Below, piece after piece: positions 1 through 8,648 of a stretch of 64,000 bases of DNA (position 1 is the stretch's first letter; every line of letters starts with the position of its first letter). The position numbers were made by a program, and so were the translations under genes. This stretch comes from UBA11524 sp963642705 (lineage in GTDB: Bacteria > Bacillota > Clostridia > Christensenellales > Aristaeellaceae). The notes below the pieces were generated by a model. It saw only the letters and a list, made by a program, of their open reading frames with translations, was not told where the DNA came from and made no database searches. The DNA lies in the NCBI GenBank assembly GCA_963642705.1, contig CAVIHU010000003.1, forward strand, positions 67,252 through 131,251, written 5' to 3'.

Positions 1-1
1 G

Positions 2-1600
2 GAAGATCCGAACGGGCAGCTGATTGACGAATTCGGTACGCCACTGCTGGAGGCGGGAGCGAGTGCTTCGTGGACGGGCACGTGGGCAGTGACGCAGGCG
101 GAGCTGGATGCAGGCCGAATTACCTTTCGTGTGCGCTACCCCGTGACGGATGAGAACGGCATTGTGTCCAACGCACGTTCATCGTTTGCTAAACGCCTGA
201 CGCTTGTTGCGGCAGAGCCTGAGGTAGAGGTGACGCGCACCATCAAGCCTGCGACTGCGAGCAAAAATCAGGAAGTCAGCGTGATTTATGAGATCAGCAA
301 CGTCGGTACGGTTAATATCACCGGCGTGCAGATTAAGGAGAGCTCTGCTGTTTCCTCGAAGGCGGTTTCCGTCGGCACGATCGCCGCGGGGGCGAAGGCG
401 ACATACGTGTTCACGGTGAAGATGGGCACGAAGAACCTGACGAGCAACGCGACCATCACCTATACGGCAGGAACCAAGAGCTACACGACGAAGGTCGAGA
501 ATGCGACGATCAAGTACGGCAAGTGCAACCTGACTGCGACGCTCACCGCAGACAAGAACGGCGGCTACATCGGGGACATGGTCACGCTGACGCTGACGCT
601 CAAGAATACCGGCAAGAAGAATATGACCGGTCTGACCGTGACGGACGATGTTCTCGGAACGCTTTTCACCGACCTGTCTGTCGATGCGGGCAAGACCGTG
701 ACGGAAAAGACGACCATCACCGTGGCGCAGACGGCGGATTATCAGTTTACGGTCAGCGGCAAGGAAGGCACGGCAGACATCGAAACTGCGACCGGGCGCA
801 TCAACGTTATTGCGATGGATCCGACGAACGCGCCGTCCTTGACGATTGAGACGGAAATCACCGGCGACGTGGTCTACACGCTGCCATCGGTGCTGAGCAT
901 CACCGCGACCGTTACGAATAACGGCGCGGTTGACGCGAAGAATGTGACGGTTGTGTCAGCCGGAACAACGGTGGCAAGCATTGGCACGCTCGCGGCAGGC
1001 AAGTCTGTTACCATCAAGCGCGACATTGAGGTGCAGATGACGGGTCAGTTCCGCTTTGATGCTGCCTACAGGAACGACATCGGTGAAACTGTGACGTTTG
1101 AAGGCGATACCATTCGCATTTCGCAGGCTGCGCCGACCGAGGTGCCGACTGCAGTGCCGGTGGCGACGCCGAAGATGTTCACGCAGGAGGAGCTGCCCAC
1201 GAAGGACAATCTTCCTGCCGTCGTCACGCAGGCGCAGAACGCGCTGACGATCCTGTATTACGTCTTTGGCGCGCTGGCGATTGTTGCGGCGGCGCTGCTG
1301 ATTGTCAGCCTGGTCGGACGCTTCATGAACCGCCCCAAGGACGGTCAGGAACAGTATGATCTGAACATGCGCCGCGACTACACGCAGAAGGTTTCGGATG
1401 ATGACCGCGTGCTGATCAGCGAGGAAGAGAAGCAGGACGAGGCGGAGCAGCCTGTCAGCACGTCTGATGATACAGCGGAAAGCAGCGAACAGCCCGCTGC
1501 CGCGCAGGATATTCTGACAGCGGATGACATGGACGACATGCAGGACGCTCAGGCGGACAACACGCAGGTCTACGGCAGAAGCAGGAAGCGGCGCGAGTAA
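2..1600 (+). CDS. Cell-surface protein with Ig-like repeats and C-terminal membrane anchor (5' partial)
   Basis: The frame is open from base 2, so the true start lies before the window; about 532 residues are visible. The extracellular part is Ser/Thr/Val-rich and made of repeated ~100-residue beta-sandwich units of the CARDB/DUF11 kind, recognisable by recurring blocks such as ISNVGTVNITGVQI, LKNTGKKNMTGLTV and VTNNGAVDAKNVTV. A short Pro-rich linker (TEVPTAVPVATP) leads to one hydrophobic segment (LYYVFGALAIVAAALLIVSL) and an acidic cytoplasmic tail of about 90 residues. The topology is that of a surface protein anchored by its C-terminal helix, facing outward. Partner and ligand are unknown. 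A strong terminator follows directly, so this is the last gene of its operon. Confidence 0.75.
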   Translation, partial: EDPNGQLIDEFGTPLLEAGASASWTGTWAVTQAELDAGRITFRVRYPVTDENGIVSNARSSFAKRLTLVAAEPEVEVTRTIKPATASKNQEVSVIYEISNVGTVNITGVQIKESSAVSSKAVSVGTIAAGAKATYVFTVKMGTKNLTSNATITYTAGTKSYTTKVENATIKYGKCNLTATLTADKNGGYIGDMVTLTLTLKNTGKKNMTGLTVTDDVLGTLFTDLSVDAGKTVTEKTTITVAQTADYQFTVSGKEGTADIETATGRINVIAMDPTNAPSLTIETEITGDVVYTLPSVLSITATVTNNGAVDAKNVTVVSAGTTVASIGTLAAGKSVTIKRDIEVQMTGQFRFDAAYRNDIGETVTFEGDTIRISQAAPTEVPTAVPVATPKMFTQEELPTKDNLPAVVTQAQNALTILYYVFGALAIVAAALLIVSLVGRFMNRPKDGQEQYDLNMRRDYTQKVSDDDRVLISEEEKQDEAEQPVSTSDDTAESSEQPAAAQDILTADDMDDMQDAQADNTQVYGRSRKRRE

Positions 1601-1619
1601 GCGTATCAGGCAATATGCA

Positions 1620-1656
1620 CCCCGATCGGCAGAAAACATATGCCGGTCGGGGTTTT
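1620..1656 (+). terminator. Rho-independent terminator
   Basis: An 11-bp stem (CCCCGATCGGC with GCCGGTCGGGG, one G-U pair) with an 11-nt loop is followed by TTTT, 20 nt after the stop codon of the surface protein. Confidence 0.85.
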
Positions 1657-1896
1657 GACATATGATGCGGATTGCGTGCATTGGAAAAGGAAAGGGCGTC
1701 TTTGCTTTTCTTCTGCGGGAGTCATGCGCAGCCATTGCTTTGTCCGGCAGAGAAGGATGAGCTGGGGTATTGCGTTAAACCCGAGCAGGGACAATGTCCT
1801 TGCCCCTTGATTTTTTTCACGATGGAGGCCCGCCAGCTGCAAACCGGTTCCGCATGCTGATGTAATGAACAATTTGCAAAGAACATTCCGTTTGTC

Positions 1897-1925
1897 TTTG
1901 CATTTTCCGCCGGATATGCTATAAT
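1897..1925 (+). promoter_or_regulatory. Sigma-A promoter of DUF624-like gene
   Basis: TTTGCA and TATAAT are separated by 17 nt, about 65 nt before the ATG of the DUF624-like gene. Confidence 0.7.
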
Positions 1926-1989
1926 AAACTGACTTATCGTTCCTGTGAGGAGGCAACAGGGGCGACACATCCCGAAGGAGGACGAACGA

Positions 1990-3015
1990 ATGTTCAACAA
2001 ATTGATGAATTCCTATTATTACGGCAAGAGCGGCAAGGGGGACTATACGCCGGACGATCTGCCGAAAACGCGCTGGCAGCTGTTTCTTGAGATGCTCAAG
2101 ACGCGCCTGAGCGGATTGTGCCGGATGAACCTGACGTATGTGCTGGCATGGCTGCCGGCCATGATCGTGCTGATTCTGGGTATCCTGTCGGTCATGACGA
2201 CGCTGATCAACTCCGTGGAGGTGGATGAGGCTGGCGAGGTCATCGAGACGATTAATCAGACGGTGCTGACGACTGCCATTCAGACGTGCAACGACGTGAT
2301 CTTCATGACGCTGCTGTTCCTGATTCCGTGCATTGCGCTGACAGGTCCGTTCACGGCAGGGCTGAGCTACGTGACGCGCAACTGGGCGCGTGACGAGCAT
2401 GCCTTCGCATGGTCGGATTATAAGGACGCCATGAAGGCAAACTGGAAGCAGGCGCTCGGCATCAGTGCGATTACCGGCTGCGTTCCGTTCTTCGTGTATA
2501 TCTGCTGGCGATTCTACGGCAGCATGTCATCGGATAATGTCCTGTGGGTATTCCCGCAGATTCTGATTCTCATGCTGGGTATTCTCTGGTCTCTGGCGGT
2601 CAGCTACACGTATCCGATGCTCATCACATACAAGATGAACTTCCGCACGGTGCTGCGCAACAGCATGATTCTCGCCATCGGGCGTCTGCCGGGCAGTGTA
2701 GGCATCCGTCTGCTGCATTGCGTGCCGGTGGTTCTCTTCACGCTCATCTTCTTCCTGACGTATCAGCCGTGGGTGATGCTGCTGCTGATCGCGTACTACC
2801 TGATTTTTGGCTTTGCATTCAGCCGCTTTATCACGGCGAGCTACACGAACGCGGTGTTTGACAAGTACATCAATTCGCGCATTGAGGGCGCCGAGGTCAA
2901 CCGCGGTCTTGCCAAAGAGGATGACGACGATGAAGAGGACGAAGATGATGATGACGATCAGGACACCAATCGTACGCTGAAGCCGTGGGAAAACGGCTAC
3001 ACTGACCAGAAATAA
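1990..3015 (+). CDS. DUF624 (YesL-like) integral membrane protein
   Basis: This 341-residue membrane protein has about six hydrophobic helices. The ATG at 1990 is chosen because AAGGAGG lies 8 nt before it, whereas the in-frame ATG at 1945 has no ribosome site. The middle block GPFTAGLSYVTRNWARDEHA followed by a DYKDAMKANWKQA segment is the pattern of DUF624/YesL proteins, small membrane proteins often encoded beside sugar ABC transporters in Firmicutes. The last 45 residues are almost purely Asp/Glu and cytosolic, which is unusual for the family. The molecular role of YesL is unknown. It has its own promoter and is not clearly in an operon with the methyltransferase that follows. Confidence 0.65.
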   Translation: MFNKLMNSYYYGKSGKGDYTPDDLPKTRWQLFLEMLKTRLSGLCRMNLTYVLAWLPAMIVLILGILSVMTTLINSVEVDEAGEVIETINQTVLTTAIQTCNDVIFMTLLFLIPCIALTGPFTAGLSYVTRNWARDEHAFAWSDYKDAMKANWKQALGISAITGCVPFFVYICWRFYGSMSSDNVLWVFPQILILMLGILWSLAVSYTYPMLITYKMNFRTVLRNSMILAIGRLPGSVGIRLLHCVPVVLFTLIFFLTYQPWVMLLLIAYYLIFGFAFSRFITASYTNAVFDKYINSRIEGAEVNRGLAKEDDDDEEDEDDDDDQDTNRTLKPWENGYTDQK

Positions 3016-3157
3016 CAAGGGAAACGTATACACTTTCAATATGGATGCAGCCCGAAGGTTTCCAAAGGGAGAACGGAAAGCCCTTTAGTCGCTTCCGAAG
3101 ACGTGAAAGCCCTGTCGGGCAACAGGCATTGTTGAAAGAAATGGAGCAATTGAAGGC
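3016..3157 (+). other. Structured intergenic segment
   Basis: The 142 nt before the methyltransferase contain two small hairpins: AAAGGG (3064-3069) with CCCTTT (3081-3086), and GCCC-tgtc-GGGC at 3109-3120. There is no T tract and no known riboswitch motif that I recognise. It may be a leader or repeat-like sequence. Confidence 0.3.
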
Positions 3158-3907
3158 ATGTACACTGGATTTGCAGAGGTCTATGATGCGCTGATGAACG
3201 ACGTCCACTATGGCGCATGGGCGGACATGTACGCCCGAATGATGACGGCTTACGGCATTCCCCGCAACGGCAGGGTCTGTGAATGCGCCTGCGGAACGGG
3301 CGCACTGACGATGCCTTTGGCGCAGCTTGGCTACGACATGATGGGCATCGACCTGTCGCAGGAGATGCTCTGGCAGGCGGCGCAGAAGGCGCGCAAGGCG
3401 GGCTTCGGTATCCCCTTCATCCGGCAGGACATGCGCCAGCTGCGACTGCATCGCCCGGTGGACGCAGTGCTTGCGACATGTGACGGCGTGAACTATCTGC
3501 TGCAGGATGTGGATGCAGCGGCATTCTTCCGGTCGGCATGGGATGCCGTCAAGCCCGGCGGCGGATTGTTCTTCGATGTGTCCACGCCGTACAAGCTGGA
3601 GCGTGCGCTCGGCGATCAGCTGCTGGGTGAGGACCGCCCGGATATCACATACTTCTGGCAGAACCGCTATCATCCGGAGAAACAGTTGCTGGATATGCAC
3701 TTGGCGATCTTCGTCAAGGAGGCGGACGGACGCTACCGGCGCATTGATGAGGATCAGACGCAGCGCGCGTATACGGCGGAGAAGCTCGCCGGACTCTTGC
3801 AATCAACCGGATTCCGCGATGTGCGGATTTTCGGAAAATCCTCGCTGAGCAAGCCAAATCCGGAGGAGCATCGCTGGCACATTGCGGCAAGAAAGCCAAT
3901 TGAATAA
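3158..3907 (+). CDS. Class I SAM-dependent methyltransferase
   Basis: A 249-residue Rossmann-fold methyltransferase of the small cytosolic YjiC/UbiE-like group. Motif I is visible as VCECACGTGAL near residue 45, followed by the acidic end of beta-2 (GIDLSQEML), motif post-I (RQDMRQL) and the conserved CDGVNYLL and KPGGGLFFDVSTP segments. It binds S-adenosylmethionine; the methyl acceptor cannot be told from sequence. The N-terminus MYTGFAEVYDALM is typical of the clostridial family members, supporting this start although the ribosome site is weak. The downstream neighbour is hslO after a repeat-bearing gap. Confidence 0.85.
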   Translation: MYTGFAEVYDALMNDVHYGAWADMYARMMTAYGIPRNGRVCECACGTGALTMPLAQLGYDMMGIDLSQEMLWQAAQKARKAGFGIPFIRQDMRQLRLHRPVDAVLATCDGVNYLLQDVDAAAFFRSAWDAVKPGGGLFFDVSTPYKLERALGDQLLGEDRPDITYFWQNRYHPEKQLLDMHLAIFVKEADGRYRRIDEDQTQRAYTAEKLAGLLQSTGFRDVRIFGKSSLSKPNPEEHRWHIAARKPIE

Positions 3908-3966
3908 TTTTTCGGATGAGAAGAATTTTCGATAACCGGCGAATTTCAGGGGGCTATGGAACAGGG

Positions 3967-4056
3967 GAAGCATCAAGACCAGGCGAAGCTTTAAGACCAG
4001 GCGAAGCTTTAAAATCATGCGAAGCTTTAAAATCATGCGAAGCTTTAAAATCAGGC
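3967..4056 (+). repeat. Tandem repeat, five 18-nt units built on GCGAAGC
   Basis: Five exact-length 18-nt units start at 3967, 3985, 4003, 4021 and 4039; units 3 and 4 are identical (GAAGCTTTAAAATCATGC). Each junction makes the GCGAAGC heptamer, a self-complementary mini-hairpin with a GAA loop. The array ends in CAGGC-GAA-GCCTG (4052-4064), and a further GGAC-GAA-GTCC lies at 4085-4095. A reading frame crosses the array (3916-4122) but the six-residue repeats it would encode look like a by-product. The array lies between the methyltransferase and hslO. Confidence 0.8.
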
Positions 4057-4166
4057 GAAGCCTGCAAAGGAATTTTGAAAAATCGGACGAAGTCCGCGAA
4101 AAAAAACAACAGGGATGAATGACAACCGGATAACGGATGTCCATCAACCAAAAAGAGGCTTAAACA

Positions 4167-5081
4167 ATGTCTGAAGCAACAGAAACAATAATAGAGCGCC
4201 GCGCAGGCGATGAAATGCTCCGACTGACCCTCATGGACGGACAAGTCCGCGTCATGATGTGCGAAACAACTGCCATGGTGCAGCGTGCGGCAGATATCCA
4301 TCACGCAACGCCTGTCTGTACGGCGGCTATGGGGAGGTTGATGACTGCGACCGGCATGCTCGGCGTGATGATGAAGGGCGATCACGAGTCAGTGACGGTC
4401 AATATCCACGGCGACGGACCAATGGGAACGCTCGTTGCGGTTGCGAATCACGGAGATGTGAAGGTCTGCGCGGACGATGCGCATGTCGAAATTCCTCTGC
4501 GTGCGGACGGCAAGCTTGATGTCGGCAGCGCCATCGGTCACACCGGACGCATGACCGTCATCAAGGATCTCGGCATGAAGGAGCCGTATATCGGCACCAT
4601 TGAGCTTGTCAGCGGAGAGCTGGGTATTGATTTCGCGCAATATTTCACTGTCTCCGAGCAGCAGCCGTCGCTCGTGTCGCTGGGCGTGCTCGTCAGCGGT
4701 GATGTCGTGCTCAAGGCGGGCGGACTGCTTATCCAGCCGATGCCGGGCTGTGAGGAGGAAACGCTGCAGCAGCTTGAGCTTCGCAGCCCCATGTTCGCCG
4801 ATATCAGCCGTGAGCTGACCGAAACGGACAAGGAGCAGCTGCTGGAGGACTGGTTCCGCGGCATGAAGCCCGAATTGCTCGACCGCACGCCGCTGCGCTA
4901 TCACTGCGGCTGCAGCAGGGAGCGCATGGAGAAGGCGCTCATCTCGCTCGGACGCAGGGAACTGCAGACCATCATCGATGAGGACACAGGCGCGGAGCTT
5001 GGCTGCCACTTCTGCCATCAGCAGTACCGGTTCACGACCGAACAGCTCAGGGAACTGCTCTCGCAGGCGACGCGCGAATAA
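4167..5081 (+). CDS. hslO: Redox-regulated chaperone Hsp33
   Basis: Hsp33 is a cytosolic holdase that is activated by oxidation, binding unfolding proteins when its zinc is lost. The 304 residues are full length. The four zinc cysteines are present as HCGC (Cys247, Cys249) and CHFC (Cys280, Cys283) in the C-terminal redox switch. The N-terminal domain shows the family blocks GRLMTATGMLGVMMKG and DLGMKEPYIGTIELVSGELG. The ATG at 4167 has a modest AAGAGG ribosome site. A HEAT-like protein follows after 17 nt and a zinc-ribbon protein after that, suggesting one transcript. The gene is preceded by the GCGAAGC repeat array. Confidence 0.95.
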   Translation: MSEATETIIERRAGDEMLRLTLMDGQVRVMMCETTAMVQRAADIHHATPVCTAAMGRLMTATGMLGVMMKGDHESVTVNIHGDGPMGTLVAVANHGDVKVCADDAHVEIPLRADGKLDVGSAIGHTGRMTVIKDLGMKEPYIGTIELVSGELGIDFAQYFTVSEQQPSLVSLGVLVSGDVVLKAGGLLIQPMPGCEEETLQQLELRSPMFADISRELTETDKEQLLEDWFRGMKPELLDRTPLRYHCGCSRERMEKALISLGRRELQTIIDEDTGAELGCHFCHQQYRFTTEQLRELLSQATRE

Positions 5082-5098
5082 AAGGAGACACGACATTC

Positions 5099-5953
5099 AT
5101 GAAGTGCATCAATTTTGACGATCATTTTGCGGAATTCACATCGAGCTGGATGAAGGCGCACCGCAGCGAATACAAAACGTATGACCAGATGGAGGACGAC
5201 CTGCCGCGCGTATACACCGAATTTCTGAATACGCCTGCCAAGTGGCTCGACAACGTGACACCCGGCGCGTACTTCACGCAGTTCGAGGATGCGAAGGATC
5301 TGGTGGACTGGCTCGTGGCGTACTGCCGTAAGGGCATTCCTGTGCCGGACATGCTGATGGAGCAGATTCAGGCGGTCGGCCGTCCGTGCGAAAAGCGTCT
5401 GCTGACGCTGCTTCGCGATGATGAGGCGGACGTGCCGGAGGAGGCAAAAATGACTGCCATCGGGCTGCTGCGCGACATGAACAGCACGTTGCCGAAGATG
5501 CTCTACATCACGTGGCAGCTGAACCGCAGGGCGGAGGATGATTTGGCAGACAACGCGCTGGACAGCCTGCGCGATATGGGCAAGGAAGCACTTCAGCCGA
5601 TGCTGGAGAATCTGCCCAGGGCGAACGAAGCCGGTCAGGAGGCATTGCTGGACGTGCTGGCGAACTTCCCCGGCAACGAGAACGTCTATCAGCTGGCTGT
5701 GCGCCTGTTCGACAAGAACCCCGACCGTCGGGCATTGTTCGCGAGCTATCTGGCGAAGCTGGGTGATGCGCGCGCACTGCCTGTGCTGAAGGCGGCTGCA
5801 ATGGAGGAGAATTGCCGCTATGCCGATTATATCGAGCTGCGCGCGGCGATTGAGGAGCTCGGCGGCGAGGCACCGGTGCGCGAATTCTACGACGATCCGG
5901 AATTTGACCTGCTGCATGGCATGGAGAACGACTCGGATGAGCCGCAGCAGTAA
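5099..5953 (+). CDS. HEAT-repeat-like protein of unknown function
   Basis: A 284-residue soluble, acidic, helix-rich protein. From about residue 90 it shows alpha-alpha repeats of HEAT type, for example ALDSLRDMGKEALQPMLENL, ALLDVLANFPGNENVYQLAV and AKLGDARALPVLKAAA, which normally form a curved protein-binding scaffold. The N-terminal 90 residues (FAEFTSSWMKAH, KTYDQMEDDLPRVYTEFLNTP) recur in clostridial proteins of unknown role. The ATG at 5099 follows AAGGAGA. It lies between hslO and a zinc-ribbon membrane protein with short spacing. No catalytic motif is visible, so no reaction is assigned. Confidence 0.7.
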   Translation: MKCINFDDHFAEFTSSWMKAHRSEYKTYDQMEDDLPRVYTEFLNTPAKWLDNVTPGAYFTQFEDAKDLVDWLVAYCRKGIPVPDMLMEQIQAVGRPCEKRLLTLLRDDEADVPEEAKMTAIGLLRDMNSTLPKMLYITWQLNRRAEDDLADNALDSLRDMGKEALQPMLENLPRANEAGQEALLDVLANFPGNENVYQLAVRLFDKNPDRRALFASYLAKLGDARALPVLKAAAMEENCRYADYIELRAAIEELGGEAPVREFYDDPEFDLLHGMENDSDEPQQ

Positions 5954-5983
5954 ACGCACGCACCTGCGGAAGGAGGCTGAAGC

Positions 5984-7942
5984 ATGATCTGTCCGAATTG
6001 CCGTGGCTATGCCGCGCCGGACGCGGTTCGATGCCCGAAGTGCGGCATGCCGCTGAATCTGGCGGATGATGGTGAGAAGAAGGAGGACAGCGACCTGCTG
6101 AGCTTCCGTCAGGGGCGGCATCTTCAGGGGCATCAGAAGGCACCGACGCCGCCTGAAAAGAGCACGCGCCGCCGCAGGAGAGGGTCACGCGCGCCGCAGG
6201 ATGAGGAGGATATCCCGTCTGCCGGCAGCTATGAGCGTGAAGGCTCCGCGCATGTGTACGGAGAGGATGAAGCGATGCTGGATGACAGTGAGATGCTTTC
6301 GCCAAGCCATGCGCCGGATGCGCCGATTTCCTACGGCAAGCGCGCAAAAAACGAGCACCCGGAAAGGCGCAGCGACCAGTACCTGAAGCGCCATGTCAAC
6401 TGGATGGCAGTGCTTGTGGGCACGGTCATCGGAGTCATCTGCCTGGCTGCCGGAATCTATCTTTTCCTGACCAGAACCGATTCCGGTCAGGTGCTTATGG
6501 CACGCATGGGATATGATGAAACGACCTCCGCGGCGCTCTGGCAGGTCGGCGAGGAGCGCATGAACAACGGTGACCTGACCGGCGCGATTGATTATTTCGA
6601 AAAGGCGAATGAGCTGGACGGCACGGAAAATGCGAATGTGTCCGGCTTGCTGATGCTCGGCAGCGCATACGAGGCGAACGACCAGCTCGACAAGGCGGAG
6701 GAAGTGTACGCGTACCTGTATACCGACATTGCGCCGAGTGCGTCCGACCCGTACAAGAATCAGGTGCGCCTTTATCTGGCGCAGGGGCGCGACAAGGAAG
6801 CGGCGGAGCTGCTTGCGACGGCGTATGCCAACACGGGTGTAGCATCCTTCAGTACGCAGCGCAGTGAAATCCTGCCGCCGACACCAGGCGCGAGCGTCAC
6901 GGCTGGCTACTACACCGCGAAGCAGACAATTTCGTTTGACATCGCGGACGATTATGCGATTTACTACACGTTCAACACGCTGAACGTCCTGCCGGACGAG
7001 GGTATCCTGTATACCGAACCGCTTGAGCTGGGCGAAGGCGAATGGACACTGCGCGCAGTCAGCGTCAGCGATGACCTCGTCAGCGATGAAATGAAGGGCA
7101 CCTATCAGATTTACATGCCGACGCCGCTCCAGCCGGACGTTTCACTTGCACCCGGCACGTACGAGAAGCGCATCAAGGTCGGTCTGACCCCCGGTTCGCT
7201 GACCAAGGCGCAGCTGGAACAGAATCCGGGCTATGCCGCGACACTGACGGACGAGGTCGCGCAGACAATCACCATCTACTACACGATTGACGGCTCAACG
7301 CCCGATGAGGACAGTCCTATCTATACCACCGGCAACTGGATTACCATGCCGGGCGGCAATGTGACACTTAAGGCGATTTCCGTCAACGGCTACGGCAAGT
7401 CCAGCACCATCAAGGAAGTCGGATACAAATTCAAGCAGAAGCCGTACACGAAGACGATGATGACGGTCGATGATGTCATCGGCAGCTGGAAGCTCGGTTC
7501 AACCTCGAAGGACGTGTTCACGGCGACATGCGGCGAGGGCAACAGCACCGAAACCGTGTACAGCTATACCATCGGCATGGATACGGAGAAGGTCACATAC
7601 GATTGGGGATACGCCTGCTTTGCACGCCTGAAGACGGTGAATGTGCTGGTGGAGCTTTACATGACAACCAACGAGTTCACTGCGCCGCGCAGTACGAAAA
7701 TCGGCAGCACCGGGGATGAGGTTGTCAGCGTCTACAAGGACTACGGTCAGGTGGAAAGCCCATCCGGCAATCGTGGCTTGTACGAGAACGAAACGAACAA
7801 GGGTAAAATCTACAAGCAGGAGGACGGCACGAAGATCATCCGCTATCGCGTCGAAACGGGCGACAGCCACATCTGGCAGCTCGACTACGAAACCGGCACG
7901 GACGGCGTTGTCAAGGCAATCCGCTGGCTCTACGAGCCCTAA
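5984..7942 (+). CDS. Zinc-ribbon membrane protein with TPR and chitobiase-like C-terminal domains
   Basis: A 652-residue protein starting at ATG 5984 after AAGGAGG. Residues 3-24 form a zinc ribbon (CPNC...CPKC). A basic and then acidic disordered linker reaches a single membrane helix near residues 138-160 (MAVLVGTVIGVICLAAGIYLFL), so the remaining ~490 residues are outside. Those begin with two or three TPR helices pairs (AIDYFEKANELDGTENANV, AEEVYAYLYTD). Two CHB_HEX_C-type beta domains follow, the second clear from TIYYTIDGSTPDEDSPIYT and VTLKAISVNGYGKSS. The last 150 residues are unassigned. It probably senses or scaffolds at the cell surface. It is the last gene of the hslO group. Confidence 0.75.
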   Translation: MICPNCRGYAAPDAVRCPKCGMPLNLADDGEKKEDSDLLSFRQGRHLQGHQKAPTPPEKSTRRRRRGSRAPQDEEDIPSAGSYEREGSAHVYGEDEAMLDDSEMLSPSHAPDAPISYGKRAKNEHPERRSDQYLKRHVNWMAVLVGTVIGVICLAAGIYLFLTRTDSGQVLMARMGYDETTSAALWQVGEERMNNGDLTGAIDYFEKANELDGTENANVSGLLMLGSAYEANDQLDKAEEVYAYLYTDIAPSASDPYKNQVRLYLAQGRDKEAAELLATAYANTGVASFSTQRSEILPPTPGASVTAGYYTAKQTISFDIADDYAIYYTFNTLNVLPDEGILYTEPLELGEGEWTLRAVSVSDDLVSDEMKGTYQIYMPTPLQPDVSLAPGTYEKRIKVGLTPGSLTKAQLEQNPGYAATLTDEVAQTITIYYTIDGSTPDEDSPIYTTGNWITMPGGNVTLKAISVNGYGKSSTIKEVGYKFKQKPYTKTMMTVDDVIGSWKLGSTSKDVFTATCGEGNSTETVYSYTIGMDTEKVTYDWGYACFARLKTVNVLVELYMTTNEFTAPRSTKIGSTGDEVVSVYKDYGQVESPSGNRGLYENETNKGKIYKQEDGTKIIRYRVETGDSHIWQLDYETGTDGVVKAIRWLYEP

Positions 7943-7979
7943 ATGTCTTTGACGTTTTTTCGATATGTTTGTTTCCTCG

Positions 7980-8023
7980 GCAACTTCGTTGCATTTCTTC
8001 GTTGCATTTCTTCGTTGTATTTC
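7980..8023 (-). repeat. Tandem repeat, three 13-nt units with hairpin
   Basis: Three 13-nt units TTCGTTGCATTTC (third unit with one change) at 7985, 7998 and 8011. The first overlaps GCAAC-ttc-GTTGC at 7980-7992, which on the minus strand is a hairpin with a GAA loop. It lies between two convergent genes. Confidence 0.75.
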
Positions 8024-8046
8024 GTATTTCATGAACAATACGATCC

Positions 8047-8084
8047 CCAAAGGAGCTGTCCCTCACAGGTCAGCTCCTCTTTGG
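8047..8084 (+). terminator. Hairpin downstream of the zinc-ribbon gene
   Basis: CCAAAGGAGCTG (8047-8058) pairs with CAGCTCCTCTTTGG (8071-8084) with a two-base bulge. T-rich sequence after it is poor; it probably ends or protects the plus-strand transcript. Confidence 0.5.
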
Positions 8085-8090
8085 CGTACA

Positions 8091-8115
8091 AAAAAAGCCG
8101 GATAAAACCGGCTTT
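8091..8115 (-). terminator. Terminator of the XRE gene
   Basis: Read on the minus strand, AAAGCCGG-ttttat-CCGGC is followed by seven T. It lies about 40 nt after the stop codon of the XRE regulator. Confidence 0.85.
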
Positions 8116-8156
8116 ATGTCGTCTGGGAGGGACCGTGAGAAACGTTGCTTCGTTGA

Positions 8157-8492
8157 TTACTTCTTCATGTTGACTTTGTTGTCGCGGAGCATGCGCTCAA
8201 TCAGCAGCGAACAGGACTGCTGCTGATCCTCCGGCAACGCACGGAAATTGACAAGGAAGCGGTGTTCGCCTGGCGTAAGGACAGCGGTGACACCCTCCTG
8301 CGGAAGCCGCCCGACAATATAATCAATGGAAACGCCGAAGTAATCCGCCATGCGGTTGAGCACGGTCAGGTTTGGTTCGGTATCGCGGTTCTCGTATTGG
8401 TTGATTGACTGCTGACTGACCTCCAGGATTTCTGCCAACGCACGCTGACTTAACCCCTGGTTAATCCTGAGCGCCTTCAAAACAGGTAGCAT
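8157..8492 (-). CDS. XRE-family (Cro/CI-like) transcriptional regulator
   Basis: A 111-residue DNA-binding protein. Residues 4-60 are a helix-turn-helix of HTH_3/XRE type (LKALRINQGLSQRALAEILEVSQQSINQYENRDTEP is the region; key signature SQRALAEILEVSQQSINQYE). The C-terminal 45 residues are a helical tail that may dimerise (FRALPEDQQQSCSLLIERML). The start has AGGAGG 10 nt upstream. A perfect palindrome GTTAT-C-ATAAC lies about 40 nt before the start and overlaps the likely -10, so autoregulation is likely. The gene stands alone with its own terminator. Targets are unknown. Confidence 0.85.
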   Translation of the reverse strand: MLPVLKALRINQGLSQRALAEILEVSQQSINQYENRDTEPNLTVLNRMADYFGVSIDYIVGRLPQEGVTAVLTPGEHRFLVNFRALPEDQQQSCSLLIERMLRDNKVNMKK

Positions 8493-8531
8493 GGTAGAAG
8501 AAACCTCCTGCTTGTTGCATCATTTTCTATC

Positions 8532-8542
8532 GTTATCATAAC
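8532..8542 (-). promoter_or_regulatory. Candidate autoregulatory operator of the XRE gene
   Basis: The 11-nt perfect palindrome GTTATCATAAC lies in the AT-rich promoter region of the XRE gene, next to a possible -10 (TATGATAAC) with TTGC-type sequence upstream on the minus strand. Confidence 0.4.
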
Positions 8543-8648
8543 ATAACAAAATGCAAAAAGCAAGAGTGAGGTTAACAGAATTTATAAAATCATCAATCTT
8601 ATACCGATAAGAAAGGATGGTTGATCAAAAAATCAGGAAAAAGATACA

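Larger units (their letters stand above)
1601..1989. other. Intergenic region of 389 nt with terminator and promoter
   Basis: It holds the terminator of the preceding gene at 1620-1656 and a sigma-A promoter at 1897-1925 for the following one. A 62-codon frame at 1672-1860 starts at GTG without a good ribosome site and matches nothing I know, so I do not call it. I see nothing else. Confidence 0.6.

Noticed and set aside
1672..1860. Possible 62-residue protein between surface protein and DUF624-like gene
   Set aside because: GTG start without ribosome site, no family match, located between a terminator and a later promoter.
3916..4122. Small protein of six-residue repeats across the GCGAAGC array
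   Set aside because: No proper ribosome site, composition driven entirely by the DNA repeat, and other members of the repeat family have unit lengths (13) that would break the frame.
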